From assembly GCA_963790545.1 (NCBI GenBank), contig CAWBPA010000017.1, positions 186,001 through 250,000 on the forward strand: a stretch of DNA of 64,000 bases, written 5' to 3'. The position numbers and the translations under genes were made by a program. The stretch's first letter is position 1. Every line of letters begins with the position of its first letter. The DNA is from DATBJG01 sp963790545. GTDB lineage: Bacteria; Acidobacteriota; Vicinamibacteria; Vicinamibacterales; JAMQPK01. This document shows, in pieces, positions 34,749 to 43,679 of the stretch. The notes beneath the pieces are model-generated. The model was not told where the DNA came from and searched no databases. It worked only from the letters and a program-made list of their open reading frames with translations.

Positions 34749-35882
34749 ATGCGTGTTTGGAGCGTCTATGTACCGATGATGGCTGCCGGCCTCGTGGTCG
34801 TGTCAGCCTGCGGGGGAGACTCGAACCCCGCCTCTCCCAGTTCGAACCCACTTCCAAATCCGACTCTGAGTGCCCCAGCGCCCCAGACGCCTGGGGATGG
34901 GGACCAGCTCGACACCCTCAGGCCGACCCTGACGGTAAACAACGGCGCATCTGATCAGGCCGGTACCAGAACCTACGATTTTCAAGTCGCCGACAACGAG
35001 AGCTTCTCGACGAACATCGGATCGTTCATCACGTCATATGCCGTGGTTCTGGAAAAGAGCGGGGTCGCCGAAGGCACCGGAACAACCAGTTTCACGCCGG
35101 ATCAGGATCTTCAGCCGACCACGCGTTTCTATTGGCGTGCCAGGATGCGACAGGGTTCCACCGTGTCCGAGTGGTCACCAACCAAGACCTTCAAGAGCCG
35201 GCTCATGGGGTTTCTGCGGGCCGGAGAGTTGTACGACCCCTTGATTCATGGCGAAACGGTCGGCCAGATCGTCGGGTCCGCGTCCTTTATTCCGGGAAAA
35301 GGCATCCAGCTGAACAACGGGCAGAGCCACGTGAAGTACTTGCTTCCCCAGACCATCACGAACGGCGAATTCTCGATGGACGTGGAGGGGCTGCGAGCGA
35401 ACGGACCCGGCGACAAAGCCAAAGTGTTCGGGATGCAGGAAGGCCAGGGCGATTTCATCACGAACAAGTACCGCGTGGACATCCAATACCGCGGGACCAG
35501 CGGCGTGCCCCCCAACGCCATTCAATGGAGGGTGCTGTACGGGTCCTCGGATGATCTTGACGTGCGGTACGAGCCAGACACCGCAAAGCGGTTCGCGTCG
35601 GTGCTTCTTCTGAATCCTTCCACGACCTATCACTGGAAAGCGACCTGGGGCAGTGATTTCCGGCTCATCGTCCGCGAAGGGGGCATGGGCGGGGCCGAGC
35701 TTTACAACTACGGGTTGCCGACACCGCGGGGCACGTACTCCCCCAATCCGCATTACGTCTATCTAGGCGCCCCTGTTGGTCGAAGCGGAAACGAGTCGGC
35801 GTCGATCGCGAATACGATCTACCGCAACGTCTGGATCGGCAACCGGCCACGCCCGGAGTCGCTCGGCAGTGCACTCAGATAG
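34749..35882 (+). CDS. Lipoprotein with Fn3-like and LamG-like regions (paralogue 3)
   Basis: 377 residues. AGGAGG (34737-34742) six bases before the ATG at 34749 fixes the start; a TTG directly before it is unlikely. The lipoprotein signal ends in VVVSACGGDSNPASP. An Fn3-like region (TRTYDFQVADNESFS ... RFYWRARMRQGS) leads to GELYDPLIHGETVGQI, NGEFSMDVEGL, TTYHWKATWGSDFRLIV and HYVYLGAPVGRSGNESASI. These align along their length with the lipoprotein at 12473. This copy is intact and serves as reference for repairing that gene. Role unknown, probably at the cell surface. Confidence 0.78.
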   Translation: MRVWSVYVPMMAAGLVVVSACGGDSNPASPSSNPLPNPTLSAPAPQTPGDGDQLDTLRPTLTVNNGASDQAGTRTYDFQVADNESFSTNIGSFITSYAVVLEKSGVAEGTGTTSFTPDQDLQPTTRFYWRARMRQGSTVSEWSPTKTFKSRLMGFLRAGELYDPLIHGETVGQIVGSASFIPGKGIQLNNGQSHVKYLLPQTITNGEFSMDVEGLRANGPGDKAKVFGMQEGQGDFITNKYRVDIQYRGTSGVPPNAIQWRVLYGSSDDLDVRYEPDTAKRFASVLLLNPSTTYHWKATWGSDFRLIVREGGMGGAELYNYGLPTPRGTYSPNPHYVYLGAPVGRSGNESASIANTIYRNVWIGNRPRPESLGSALR

Positions 35883-35900
35883 GAAGGGTTAGGACCGCTC

Positions 35901-36602
35901 CTAACCCCTCCTGAATTTCCAGAATGTCCGAGTGGCAATGAACCAGTCGCGCAGGCCGATTTTCTTACCCTCCTCACGGGTTCTCGGGAAATACCTAATC
36001 GGAACCTCGACGATTCGAGCGCCACTGGCCAGCATCTTTGCCGTGATCTCGTGATCGAGTTCGAAGCCGGTCGTTCGAAGGTCCAACTTCGACAGCGCCA
36101 ACCGCGAGAACAGCTTCAGCGCCGTCACCGTATCAGTGAGGTAGCGGCCTGTCATCCCCAGTGCAATCAGGCTGAGGCTGCGTCCGCCAAGATATGCGGC
36201 CCAGGTTTGCTGCGAATACTTTCCCAACACACCACGACCCAGATATCGACTCCCGTATACCACGTCACCTCGTCCGGAGACGAGAGCCTGCAACATCGGA
36301 ATGTAGTCCTGTGGCTCGTACTCGAGATCTGCGTCCTGGATGATCACAAAGTCCCCGGTTGCTCGAGCGATTCCCGTACGGACCGCCATCCCCTTGCCGC
36401 CATTCACGACATGCCGCACGACAATGACGCCCGACGCGCTGCGCGCGACGTCAGCTGTCCGATCTCGCGAACAGTCATCGACCACAATGATTTCCTTGGC
36501 TACCCCGAGACTCGTGAGATCCACCGCCTGGATGCGCTCGAGCAGGGTCCCGAGAAAGCGCTCCTCGTTGTACGCAGGAATGACGATCGACAAGACCTTC
36601 AC
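35901..36602 (-). CDS. Glycosyltransferase family 2 (DPM1-like)
   Basis: 233 residues from the GTG at 36602. This start is chosen because VKVLSIVIPAYNEERFLGTLLERI is the GT2 beginning and the GTG overlaps the upstream TGA (GTGA). VVDDCSRDRTADVA, IIQDADLEYEPQDY (DxD-type metal site) and VVYGSRYLG are canonical, and TDTVTALKLFSRLAL is the conserved C-terminal helix. No membrane span follows, as in short DPM1-like enzymes that put a sugar on polyprenyl phosphate. Confidence 0.88.
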   Translation of the reverse strand: MKVLSIVIPAYNEERFLGTLLERIQAVDLTSLGVAKEIIVVDDCSRDRTADVARSASGVIVVRHVVNGGKGMAVRTGIARATGDFVIIQDADLEYEPQDYIPMLQALVSGRGDVVYGSRYLGRGVLGKYSQQTWAAYLGGRSLSLIALGMTGRYLTDTVTALKLFSRLALSKLDLRTTGFELDHEITAKMLASGARIVEVPIRYFPRTREEGKKIGLRDWFIATRTFWKFRRG

Positions 36603-37378
36603 GGTGTGGCCAGCGGCCCCGCCGTTCCGTCGCGCCGCGCCAGGTACCGCTCGATCACATGCAAATCGTCGGGCGTATTGATCCCAATCGCTTCCTCGTG
36701 ATCGCGACACGGGAATGTTTGCACGGCCTCACCCTGCTCCGAGAGCCAGGGGATGAAAGGAAGGAAATTTCGTTCGCGCGTTTTCGTCGCGGGCTCGACC
36801 TGGGCGGCAAACGCGACGAGCCGATTGAAGTACGCCGTTCGGGACAGCGAAAACAGTCCCATGTCGCTTTCACCCACCGCCGGCATCTCGTCGCCTTCCC
36901 GCTGATGCCGAATGTCGAGAATGCGTCCCTGTCCGTCACGCACGAGGTGGATATATGGAATATCGCGTGTTGCCGTTGGGAAAATGAGCGGCGCTGCGAC
37001 TGGCTCCTCCGACATGCGTCTCAACCGGTCGACGGTGTCGGGGTGTATGGCCACCTGGTCGCACCAGGTAACCCAGACTCGTGCAGGGTTATCGAGCCGC
37101 GCGTCTGCGATTGGGTTCAGGATCGCGTCCAGCATGCCCGTCGGCCGTTCCTGACGCGCGTAGGTGACGCGGGGCCGATTCTGACAGTGCTCGCGTACAG
37201 CCGCCTCGAAGGAAGGATGCAGGACGAGAATGACCCGTCCGACGACCGCGTCGTAGAGATCGAGGAGCCGGTCGACCATGGTCTTCCCACCAACCTGCAC
37301 GAGAAGCTTCGGTGTCGAAGTGTTGAGTCTGGTCCCAAGGCCGGCCGCTGGAATGATGAGTATCGATGACGAGGCCAT
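36599..37378 (-). CDS. Nucleotidyltransferase (GlmU-N/MobA-like)
   Basis: 259 residues. ILIIPAAGLGTRLN (about 6-19) with TPKLLVQVGGKTMVDRLLD is the nucleotide-binding signature of sugar-1-phosphate nucleotidyltransferases. VWVTWCDQVAIHPDTV supplies the metal-binding Asp. It probably makes an NDP-sugar for the glycosyltransferases on both sides. Coupled to the DPM1-like gene by a GTGA overlap and 15 bases downstream of the next GT2 gene. Confidence 0.85.
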   Translation of the reverse strand: MASSSILIIPAAGLGTRLNTSTPKLLVQVGGKTMVDRLLDLYDAVVGRVILVLHPSFEAAVREHCQNRPRVTYARQERPTGMLDAILNPIADARLDNPARVWVTWCDQVAIHPDTVDRLRRMSEEPVAAPLIFPTATRDIPYIHLVRDGQGRILDIRHQREGDEMPAVGESDMGLFSLSRTAYFNRLVAFAAQVEPATKTRERNFLPFIPWLSEQGEAVQTFPCRDHEEAIGINTPDDLHVIERYLARRDGTAGPLATP

Positions 37379-37393
37379 CCGGAGCCTGGCGCT

Positions 37394-38368
37394 TCAGCGT
37401 TCGACCCCAACGGACGCTTCTTGTGCTTCGCGAACCTCGCGAATCACATAGGTGGGTTTGTTTTGAGACTCGTGGTAGGTGCGTGCCTGCATTTCAGCCA
37501 GCAGCCCCAATGTCACGAGTTGCACTCCGGTAAAGAGGAGCAGGATGCCAAACAGCAGTAAGGGTCTGTTGGCGATCGACTCGTTTCCGAACAGTCGCAG
37601 GTAGGCCAGCCACGCCGAGACACCAAACCCCAGAAGGACCATCGCAATGCCAACCAGCCCGAAAAACTGAGACGGCCGGGTCGAATAACTGAGCAGGAAT
37701 TTGACCGTCAACAGATCCAGGACGACTCGCACCGTTCGACCGATGCCGTACTTAGAGTGGCCATGACGCCGCACACGATGGTTGACCACGACCTCGGCAA
37801 TCGAGACACCCATCTCACTGGCAATCGCCGGCAGAAAGCGGTGCATTTCGCCGTACAGGCGCAACGGCTTGACGACCTCTGCGCGGAACGCCTTGAGCGA
37901 ACAGCCGTAGTCGTGCAGCTTCACCCCGGTGGCTGCGGAAATCAGCCAGTTGGCCAGCATTGACGGCAGTCGGCGGGAGAGCCAGGGATCCTTCCTTTCC
38001 TTCCGCCATCCACACACGATGTCATACCCTTCCCCGAGCTTTGCGACCAGGGCAGGGATGTCGGCCGGATCGTTCTGAAGGTCGCCGTCTGACGTCACGA
38101 TCACCCGGCCCCGCGCGTACGCAAACCCTGCGGCGAACGCCGCCGTTTGTCCAAAGTTGCGCCGAAACCGGATGACTCGTAACCGCGGGTCTCGTGCCTG
38201 ACAACGCACGAGATCCTCGAAACTGTGATCGGTGCTGCCGTCGTCAATGATCAGAATTTCGAAGCTGCCTCCCCATCGCTCGAGCGTGGTTGTCAGTTCG
38301 CGGCAGAGCTCCGGGATATTGGGAGACTCGTTGTAGACCGGGACGACAACCGAGATCTCTGGGCGCAT
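37394..38368 (-). CDS. Glycosyltransferase family 2 with two C-terminal membrane spans (GtrB/ArnC-like)
   Basis: 324 residues from the ATG at 38368 (MRPEISVVVPVYNESPNI); an ATG 15 bases upstream is possible. IIDDGSTDHSF, VTSDGDLQNDP (DxD-type) and GWRKERKD are catalytic landmarks. Two hydrophobic spans near residues 235-260 and 270-295 anchor it, as in polyprenyl-phosphate glycosyltransferases such as GtrB and ArnC. First gene of a three-gene run to 35901. Confidence 0.9.
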   Translation of the reverse strand: MRPEISVVVPVYNESPNIPELCRELTTTLERWGGSFEILIIDDGSTDHSFEDLVRCQARDPRLRVIRFRRNFGQTAAFAAGFAYARGRVIVTSDGDLQNDPADIPALVAKLGEGYDIVCGWRKERKDPWLSRRLPSMLANWLISAATGVKLHDYGCSLKAFRAEVVKPLRLYGEMHRFLPAIASEMGVSIAEVVVNHRVRRHGHSKYGIGRTVRVVLDLLTVKFLLSYSTRPSQFFGLVGIAMVLLGFGVSAWLAYLRLFGNESIANRPLLLFGILLLFTGVQLVTLGLLAEMQARTYHESQNKPTYVIREVREAQEASVGVER

Positions 38369-38440
38369 GACATTGGCAGGCAAGGCACGGAATTATACGC
38401 TGCCGCTCTGCTTGCCGGAAATCGCGCAGCCCTCTTGATT

Positions 38441-38691
38441 TCACGGGACGCGGATCACCGCGGATCAACACGATTAAGGCGACCGGTAGCCTGGCGAACG
38501 CCAGGCTCGTGGAAGGTGAACGATTCGAGGGCAAGAGCGCCCAGCCACGTAATTCCAGCGCTCTTGTCCTCGAATCGTTCACCTTCCACGCGCGCCTCCG
38601 GCGCGACCGGTCGCTTCTGTGCCCCGGGAAAGCGTATCTTAGTGAGTTTGAATTTATTGCTCAGCGATCCGCGATGATCCGCGTCCCGTGA
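38441..38691. repeat. 251-bp nested palindromic element
   Basis: Outer arms of 26 bp (38441-38466 and 38666-38691) match with one mismatch. Inside, 33-bp arms (38508-38540 and 38558-38590) match with one mismatch around a 17-nt centre. Small side hairpins are present: AGCCTGGCG-AA-CGCCAGGCT at 38488-38507 and GCGCC-TCC-GGCGC near 38592. The element accounts for most of the 343-base gap between the GT2 and VTT-domain genes. No coding frame is convincing in it. Confidence 0.8.
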
Positions 38692-38711
38692 TCAGAATAC
38701 AGAGGGATCTT

Positions 38712-39314
38712 TCACCTCGCCTCAAACCGTTGCCGCCGGTTCTTCCAGATGTAATAGGCCACTCCACCTACCAGCGTCGCGATGCCCATGGCAAGCGCCA
38801 CGGCCCGGCCATTACTTTGAAGCCACAGAATCGCCCGTTCGCCGTACCACACTGCCAGGAGACCTTCACCGAAGTAGCGGATGCCGCGGCCGATGCTGAC
38901 CGACGCGATGAACGTCCAGACAGGCACGCGCGCGATGCCCGCAAGAAGCACGAAAATCTTGAACGGCGCGGGCGGCGGCAGGAGCGCCGGGACAATGATG
39001 GCGAGCGCTCCGTACCGACGAGAAAGCTCCATCGCGCGATCGATATGGCGTTCGTGAAAGCGCTTCTTGAGCATGGCCTCTCCACCACGCTTGCCGATGT
39101 AGTAGAGAAGCAGACAGCCGACTACGGAACCCAGCGTGGCCATCGTCGCGTAGTAAACCATCAACGGTGGATTCTGGGTCACCATCCAAATGATCAAAAG
39201 GTCGTTGATCTCGGGCAGCGACAGGAGCGAAGAATCGAGAAAGGCGACGAGAAACAATCCAGGCCCGCCAATTGCGCGGGCAAAATCGAGGAACCACGCC
39301 AGGAGATCTCGCAT
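38712..39314 (-). CDS. DedA/VTT-domain membrane protein
   Basis: 200 residues, four to five hydrophobic segments. FLVAFLDSSLLSLPEINDLLII near the N-terminus and LLPPPAPFKIFVLLAGIARVPVWTFI with SIGRGIRYFGEGLL are the two conserved re-entrant blocks of the SNARE-associated/DedA superfamily (YqaA-like). Members are implicated in undecaprenyl-phosphate or phospholipid recycling across the inner membrane, which suits the glycan genes around it. Confidence 0.85.
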   Translation of the reverse strand: MRDLLAWFLDFARAIGGPGLFLVAFLDSSLLSLPEINDLLIIWMVTQNPPLMVYYATMATLGSVVGCLLLYYIGKRGGEAMLKKRFHERHIDRAMELSRRYGALAIIVPALLPPPAPFKIFVLLAGIARVPVWTFIASVSIGRGIRYFGEGLLAVWYGERAILWLQSNGRAVALAMGIATLVGGVAYYIWKNRRQRFEAR

Positions 39315-39339
39315 GCTCGGTCAACCCTCAACGGTACCA

Positions 39340-39359
39340 GCGCACGCAGAAGCGTGCGC
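39340..39359. repeat. Palindromic repeat, GCGCACGCT type (variant centre)
   Basis: GCGCACGC-AGA-AGCGTGCGC, between divergent membrane-protein genes. One base of the left arm differs from the other copies. Confidence 0.75.
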
Positions 39360-39432
39360 GCGACTCTTGAGGTATCCTAATGGCGATTGCCAACCTTCAC
39401 CAGCTTGATGGTCGATCAATCGATTTCCTTCC

Positions 39433-40968
39433 GTGCCGATTGCCACTCCTGACGCTCGTACCGACCGGGCACTCGTGGTTGGGCTTTCCGTTGCAGCATT
39501 AATCGTTGGAATAGCCGCGGCGTGGCTGTACTTCCGCCAGGGTCTCACGCTCAGTCATTACGACGCAAAGGCACATCTCGTAGTGGCTCGGCGGATTCTG
39601 GACAGCCGCACGCCGGGCTGGCTGCAGGTTGGTGCCGTGTGGCTGCCGTTACCTCATCTGCTGAACGCCCTTCCGGTTCAAATTGATTGGCTGTATCGCA
39701 CCGGACTCTCGGGCGTCGCCATTTCGGTTGCGGCTTTCGTCCTCACGGTCTACGCCTCGTCGCGCCTGGTGTTCGAGATCACGGGTTCCCGGATTGGGAC
39801 GATGGCAACCGCCGTCGCACTTCTGGCAAACCCCACGCTCCTCTATCTCCAGGCCACACCGATGACCGAATCCCTGCTGCTCGGATTGAGCGCGCTGGCC
39901 GCGCTGTTGACCCTTCATTGGGTCCGGGCAGGCGGCGTTCGACATCCACATGCGGCCGGATGGGTCTTCGTCGCAGTGTGTTTGACCCGGTACGAGGGTT
40001 GGCTCGTTACGGCCGCCTGCATCGTGGCGGGCGCATTCGTGCTCTGGCGCGCTGGTCTTTCGGTTGGGGTGGTCATACGACGGGCCGCCAGCCTCGCCGT
40101 GTACCCCGTTCTCGCGATTCTCGGGTTTGCAGTGCACAGCCGGTATACCGTTGGCGAATGGATCGTGACCGGCGGGTTTTTCGTGGTGGATAACGTCGCC
40201 CTTGGCAGTCCTCACAAAGCGATCGGCCAGATCCTGTGGGGCACGCGTCAGCTTGCCGGTTATGCGCTGATGATTGCGGGCCTGGCGACTGCGGCAAGCC
40301 TCATTGCACGTGCGCTCCGCACGCGCGCACACGCTCCCGGGCTCGTCGCCGTGGCACTTGCGGCGGGTGCGGTGCTGCCCTTCTACGCGTTTCTCGAGGG
40401 GCATCCGTTCCGGATTCGCTACATGACTCCGCTCGTGGCAGCCATGGCGGTGTGGGCAGGCATTGGCATTGGGCTGCTGCCTCGCTTCCAGCTCGCGGCG
40501 GCAATGACGCTCATCGGCCTCGCGACGTTCGAGGCCCCACCGCTCGACCGCCGTTCACCCATGGTGCTCGAGGCGCAGTGGGATCTGCCAAACAGTTTAG
40601 GACGCCAGACCGTGACTGCCTGTCTGACTTCACATTATCGTGGAGAGCCCATTCTGATGAGCATGGGGTCCCTCGCTCACTACATGCAGGAACTGTCGAA
40701 CGAAGGATTCTCGATTCGTGATTTCGTGCACGAAGGGAATCATCCGGAGTGGGAAGACGCCGTCAAGACTCCGCAGGGACGGGTAGGCTGGATCCTGATC
40801 GAGGAGCAGGCAGAGGGCGGCGACGTGTTGTCGGTGCGGGCGCGTCAAGATCCCACGTTTCTCGACGGCTTCGAGCGTATCTGTTCCGGTGGCGGTGTTG
40901 CCCTTCACGAAGCGAAAATGGACCTTCGACTCTTGGCTTTGGGCTATGGCCTAAAGTCGAGAACCTAA
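39433..40968 (+). CDS. Polytopic membrane protein, probable GT39-like glycosyltransferase
   Basis: 511 residues from GTG. TM1 (about 14-34) is followed by LTLSHYDAKAHLVVARRIL, the Asp/His-containing first outer loop of GT-C enzymes, and PGWLQVGAVWLPLPHLLNAL. About ten further spans follow, then a soluble tail of about 130 residues. It probably transfers a sugar from a polyprenyl carrier outside the membrane. Its stop overlaps the stop of the convergent phosphatase gene by four bases. Confidence 0.72.
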   Translation: MPIATPDARTDRALVVGLSVAALIVGIAAAWLYFRQGLTLSHYDAKAHLVVARRILDSRTPGWLQVGAVWLPLPHLLNALPVQIDWLYRTGLSGVAISVAAFVLTVYASSRLVFEITGSRIGTMATAVALLANPTLLYLQATPMTESLLLGLSALAALLTLHWVRAGGVRHPHAAGWVFVAVCLTRYEGWLVTAACIVAGAFVLWRAGLSVGVVIRRAASLAVYPVLAILGFAVHSRYTVGEWIVTGGFFVVDNVALGSPHKAIGQILWGTRQLAGYALMIAGLATAASLIARALRTRAHAPGLVAVALAAGAVLPFYAFLEGHPFRIRYMTPLVAAMAVWAGIGIGLLPRFQLAAAMTLIGLATFEAPPLDRRSPMVLEAQWDLPNSLGRQTVTACLTSHYRGEPILMSMGSLAHYMQELSNEGFSIRDFVHEGNHPEWEDAVKTPQGRVGWILIEEQAEGGDVLSVRARQDPTFLDGFERICSGGGVALHEAKMDLRLLALGYGLKSRT

Positions 40969-41768
40969 AGCCTGGAGCCTATGACGTCGAGCATCTGCTG
41001 ATGCAGATGACCATTCGATGCCACGATGTGAGCTCCGTAGGGCGAGAACGGCGCCCCGCCAAAGTCCGTGACACGACCACCGGCTTCTTCCACGAGCAGC
41101 ATCCCTGCCGCAACATCCCACGGCTTCAGATCCTGCTCCCAGAACCCGTCCATTCGTCCGGCCGCGACGTAGCAGAGATCCAGAGCCGCCGAGCCCAGGC
41201 GTCTCACCGCGCGGGCGCGACCCAGAAAGCGCCCGAAGAGGCCCACAATGTCATCCGTCCGCGTCTGGACGTCGTACGGAAACCCGGTGACGAGGAGCGA
41301 GTCCACCAGAGCTGACGCCTGTGACACGCCAAGCGGCGCACCGTTCAAAAACGCGCCCCTTCCCCGTTCTGCCGTGAAAAGTTCCTGCCGGTTGGGATCG
41401 TAGACGGCCGCCACCTGGATGCGCCCCTCGAGCTCGAGCGCTGCCGATGCACAGTAGATCGGCAATCCGTGAGCGTAGTTGGTTGTCCCGTCAATTGGAT
41501 CGAAAAGCCAGCGACAGCGCGCGCGACTATCGTCGCCGCTCATGCCCATTTCCTCGCCCAGCACAGCGTGTTCGGGAAACCGGCCGGCAATCAGACTGCG
41601 GAATTCTCTTTCGACAGCCACATCAACTTCCGTGACGAGGTCGATCAACCCCTTCTTTCCGACGTGAAACGCGCTTTGCGCATGCTCGACCTGAATCCGG
41701 CCAGCTTTGACGACAGCTTCGATGGCAGTGGCGAGAAAAAGGGGGGTATTGGTCGGGGAAACGCTCAA
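40965..41768 (-). CDS. Inositol monophosphatase family protein
   Basis: 267 residues, the usual length. Metal-binding motifs are in order: GEEMG (Glu, about residue 72), WLFDPIDGTTNYAHG (DPIDGTT) and KPWDVAAGMLLVEEAGG (WDVAAG). The family dephosphorylates inositol phosphate, histidinol phosphate, PAP or sugar phosphates with Mg2+; which of these applies here is not readable. It lies downstream of the anti-sigma-like ATPase with a four-base overlap. Confidence 0.9.
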   Translation of the reverse strand: MSVSPTNTPLFLATAIEAVVKAGRIQVEHAQSAFHVGKKGLIDLVTEVDVAVEREFRSLIAGRFPEHAVLGEEMGMSGDDSRARCRWLFDPIDGTTNYAHGLPIYCASAALELEGRIQVAAVYDPNRQELFTAERGRGAFLNGAPLGVSQASALVDSLLVTGFPYDVQTRTDDIVGLFGRFLGRARAVRRLGSAALDLCYVAAGRMDGFWEQDLKPWDVAAGMLLVEEAGGRVTDFGGAPFSPYGAHIVASNGHLHQQMLDVIGSRL

Positions 41769-42202
41769 CGCTGGGCTCGTTTGACCATTCGAACTTCCAT
41801 GCCGCCTTCCGGCGCCCGCTGAAGCACGACCTCGTCCATGAAACTTCGAATCAGGAACACGCCACGGCCACCAGACTTCAGCATGTTCTCAGGAGACAAG
41901 GGGTCTGCAAGCTTGGCGGGGTCGAACCCGGATCCTTCGTCGCGCACGCGCACGATGAGCTCTGCCGGCCGCTTCTCGGTGCTCGCGATAAATTCGACGA
42001 ACACGCTCTTTGCGTGGTCACTACGATTGCCGTGCTTGACGGCATTAATCACCGACTCTCGGACGGCCATCGTCACCCAATGCAACGCCTCATCGTCCAA
42101 ACCAACCTGACGACCAACGTGCTCGCCAACCATCTGCACGAGCTCGAGCATGTCGAGTGAGCTGCAGATTTCGAGGCGCACAATGGGTTCGCGAGACGCC
42201 AT
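41765..42202 (-). CDS. Anti-sigma-factor-type ATP-binding protein (HATPase_c)
   Basis: 145 residues from the ATG at 42202 (MASREPIVRLEICSSLDML). The frame stays open upstream through a repetitive GGGATTCGGG region, which is not a credible N-terminus. VRESVINAVKHGN is the N-box; VRVRDEGSGFDPAKL and GGRGVFLIRSFMD are the G1 and G2 boxes of the GHKL fold seen in RsbW/SpoIIAB kinases. It may bind an anti-anti-sigma factor by serine phosphorylation. No sigma partner is encoded in the window. Confidence 0.87.
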   Translation of the reverse strand: MASREPIVRLEICSSLDMLELVQMVGEHVGRQVGLDDEALHWVTMAVRESVINAVKHGNRSDHAKSVFVEFIASTEKRPAELIVRVRDEGSGFDPAKLADPLSPENMLKSGGRGVFLIRSFMDEVVLQRAPEGGMEVRMVKRAQR

Positions 42203-42244
42203 GCGGGCCCTATACGCTACAAGGTCTTCCAGTTCCAGGTCAAC

Positions 42245-42325
42245 GGAAGTCTTACTTGGGATTCGGGATTCGGGACTCGAATCCCGTCCCGAACCCCGAG
42301 TCCCGAGTCCCGAGTCCCGATGATA
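42245..42325. repeat. GGGATTCGGG/GAGTCCCGA self-complementary tandem run
   Basis: Tandem copies of GGGATTCGGG-like words are followed by tandem GAGTCCCGA words that are largely their complement, giving a slippage-prone hairpin. It occupies the divergent gap between the ATPase and aroA. Confidence 0.6.
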
Positions 42326-42335
42326 ATATTCCCCC

Positions 42336-43676
42336 ATGGCTTCGATCGCGATGGCGACCGTCAGGCCGGCGCGTCGCGTACGCGGTCGGCTACGCCCAGC
42401 CCGCGATAAGTCCATCTCCCATCGATATGCGCTGCTGGCGGCGCTTGCGGACGGCCGTTCCAGGATCCGCCACTATTCCGCCGGCGCTGACTGTGCCGCG
42501 ACCCTAGACTGCCTGTCGCGTCTGGGAGTGTCCGTCACCCGTCTCGAAACGACGGATGGTTTCACCTCGCTGTCGCTGGACGTCGAGATCAACGGCCGCG
42601 GCGTTCGCGGGTTGCAGGCACCTGGCCAGTCCTTGGACGCGCAAAACTCCGGAACGACGATGCGGTTGCTGAGCGGCGTACTGGCCGCGCACCCCTTTTC
42701 TGCAACACTCGTCGGGGACGGATCGCTCAGCAGGCGTCCCATGCGTCGGATCATCGAGCCGCTGGAACGCATGGGAGCGCGAATCACCTCGAACAACGAC
42801 CGACCTCCGTTGACCGTCACGGGCACCGCTCTCCACGGCATTACGCACACGTTGGCTGTGCCCAGCGCACAGGTCAAAAGCGCCGTGCTCCTGGCAGGTC
42901 TGCAGGCGTCTGGCCGCACCCAGGTCATCGAGCCTGCCGCGACAAGGGATCATACGGAGTTGGGGCTTCGGGCGTTCGGCGCCCATGTGGTGGTGAACGG
43001 CTTGGAAGTGACCGTCGACGGAGGCCAGCGCCTCACCGCCCAGGACCTGTTGGTGCCGGGCGATCTCTCTTCTGCGGCGTTCTGGGCAGTCGCAGCCGCT
43101 GCAATTCCGGAGTCGGAGCTGGAAATTCAGGATGTGGGCCTGAATCCTACGCGAACGGCGCTCCTCGATGTACTGGCGCGCGCCGGCGCCGCGATTCAGT
43201 GCCAAGTCGAGTCCCAGGAGGGCGGCGAACCTCGCGGCACGGTTCGGATTCGCCATGGAGTGATGCGCCCGCTCGTGATCGGCCCCGACGAAGTTCCGGC
43301 GCTGATCGACGAGTTGCCAGCGCTGGCGGCACACGCGACGTTTGGCGGGGAGCTCCTCGTCACCGGCGCGGCCGAGCTGCGCGTCAAAGAGAGCGATCGT
43401 ATCAGCGCCCTCGTGGCTGGGCTGCGGGCGCTCGGCGGCGATGTCGATGAGATGCCCGACGGGTTTCACGTGCGTGGTGCAAAGCGGCTCAGCGGCGGAC
43501 ATGCAGACTCGGCTCACGACCACCGGCTTGCAATGGCTTTCGCCATTGCGGCACTCGGGGCCGAGCGACCGTCCATGATTGCCGGGGCGGAAGCGGTAGA
43601 CATCTCGTACCCCGGGTTTTTCGCCACGCTCGAAACACTCTGCGAGCGCGACGACGACGCGGGGTGTAGACCCTGA
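42336..43676 (+). CDS. aroA: 3-phosphoshikimate 1-carboxyvinyltransferase (EPSP synthase)
   Basis: 446 residues. The N-terminus contains DKSISHRYALLAALADG (PEP-binding Lys-Ser). AQNSGTTMRLLSG, LVGDGSLSRRPMRR, VPSAQVKSAVLLAGL and AELRVKESDRISA are all EPSP-synthase hallmarks, and AHDHRLAMAFAIAAL closes the active site. It joins shikimate 3-phosphate and phosphoenolpyruvate in aromatic amino-acid synthesis. The start is taken at 42336; an ATG 15 bases on is possible. aroK follows after three bases, so the pair is cotranscribed. Confidence 0.95.
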   Translation: MASIAMATVRPARRVRGRLRPARDKSISHRYALLAALADGRSRIRHYSAGADCAATLDCLSRLGVSVTRLETTDGFTSLSLDVEINGRGVRGLQAPGQSLDAQNSGTTMRLLSGVLAAHPFSATLVGDGSLSRRPMRRIIEPLERMGARITSNNDRPPLTVTGTALHGITHTLAVPSAQVKSAVLLAGLQASGRTQVIEPAATRDHTELGLRAFGAHVVVNGLEVTVDGGQRLTAQDLLVPGDLSSAAFWAVAAAAIPESELEIQDVGLNPTRTALLDVLARAGAAIQCQVESQEGGEPRGTVRIRHGVMRPLVIGPDEVPALIDELPALAAHATFGGELLVTGAAELRVKESDRISALVAGLRALGGDVDEMPDGFHVRGAKRLSGGHADSAHDHRLAMAFAIAALGAERPSMIAGAEAVDISYPGFFATLETLCERDDDAGCRP

Positions 43677-43679
43677 CAT

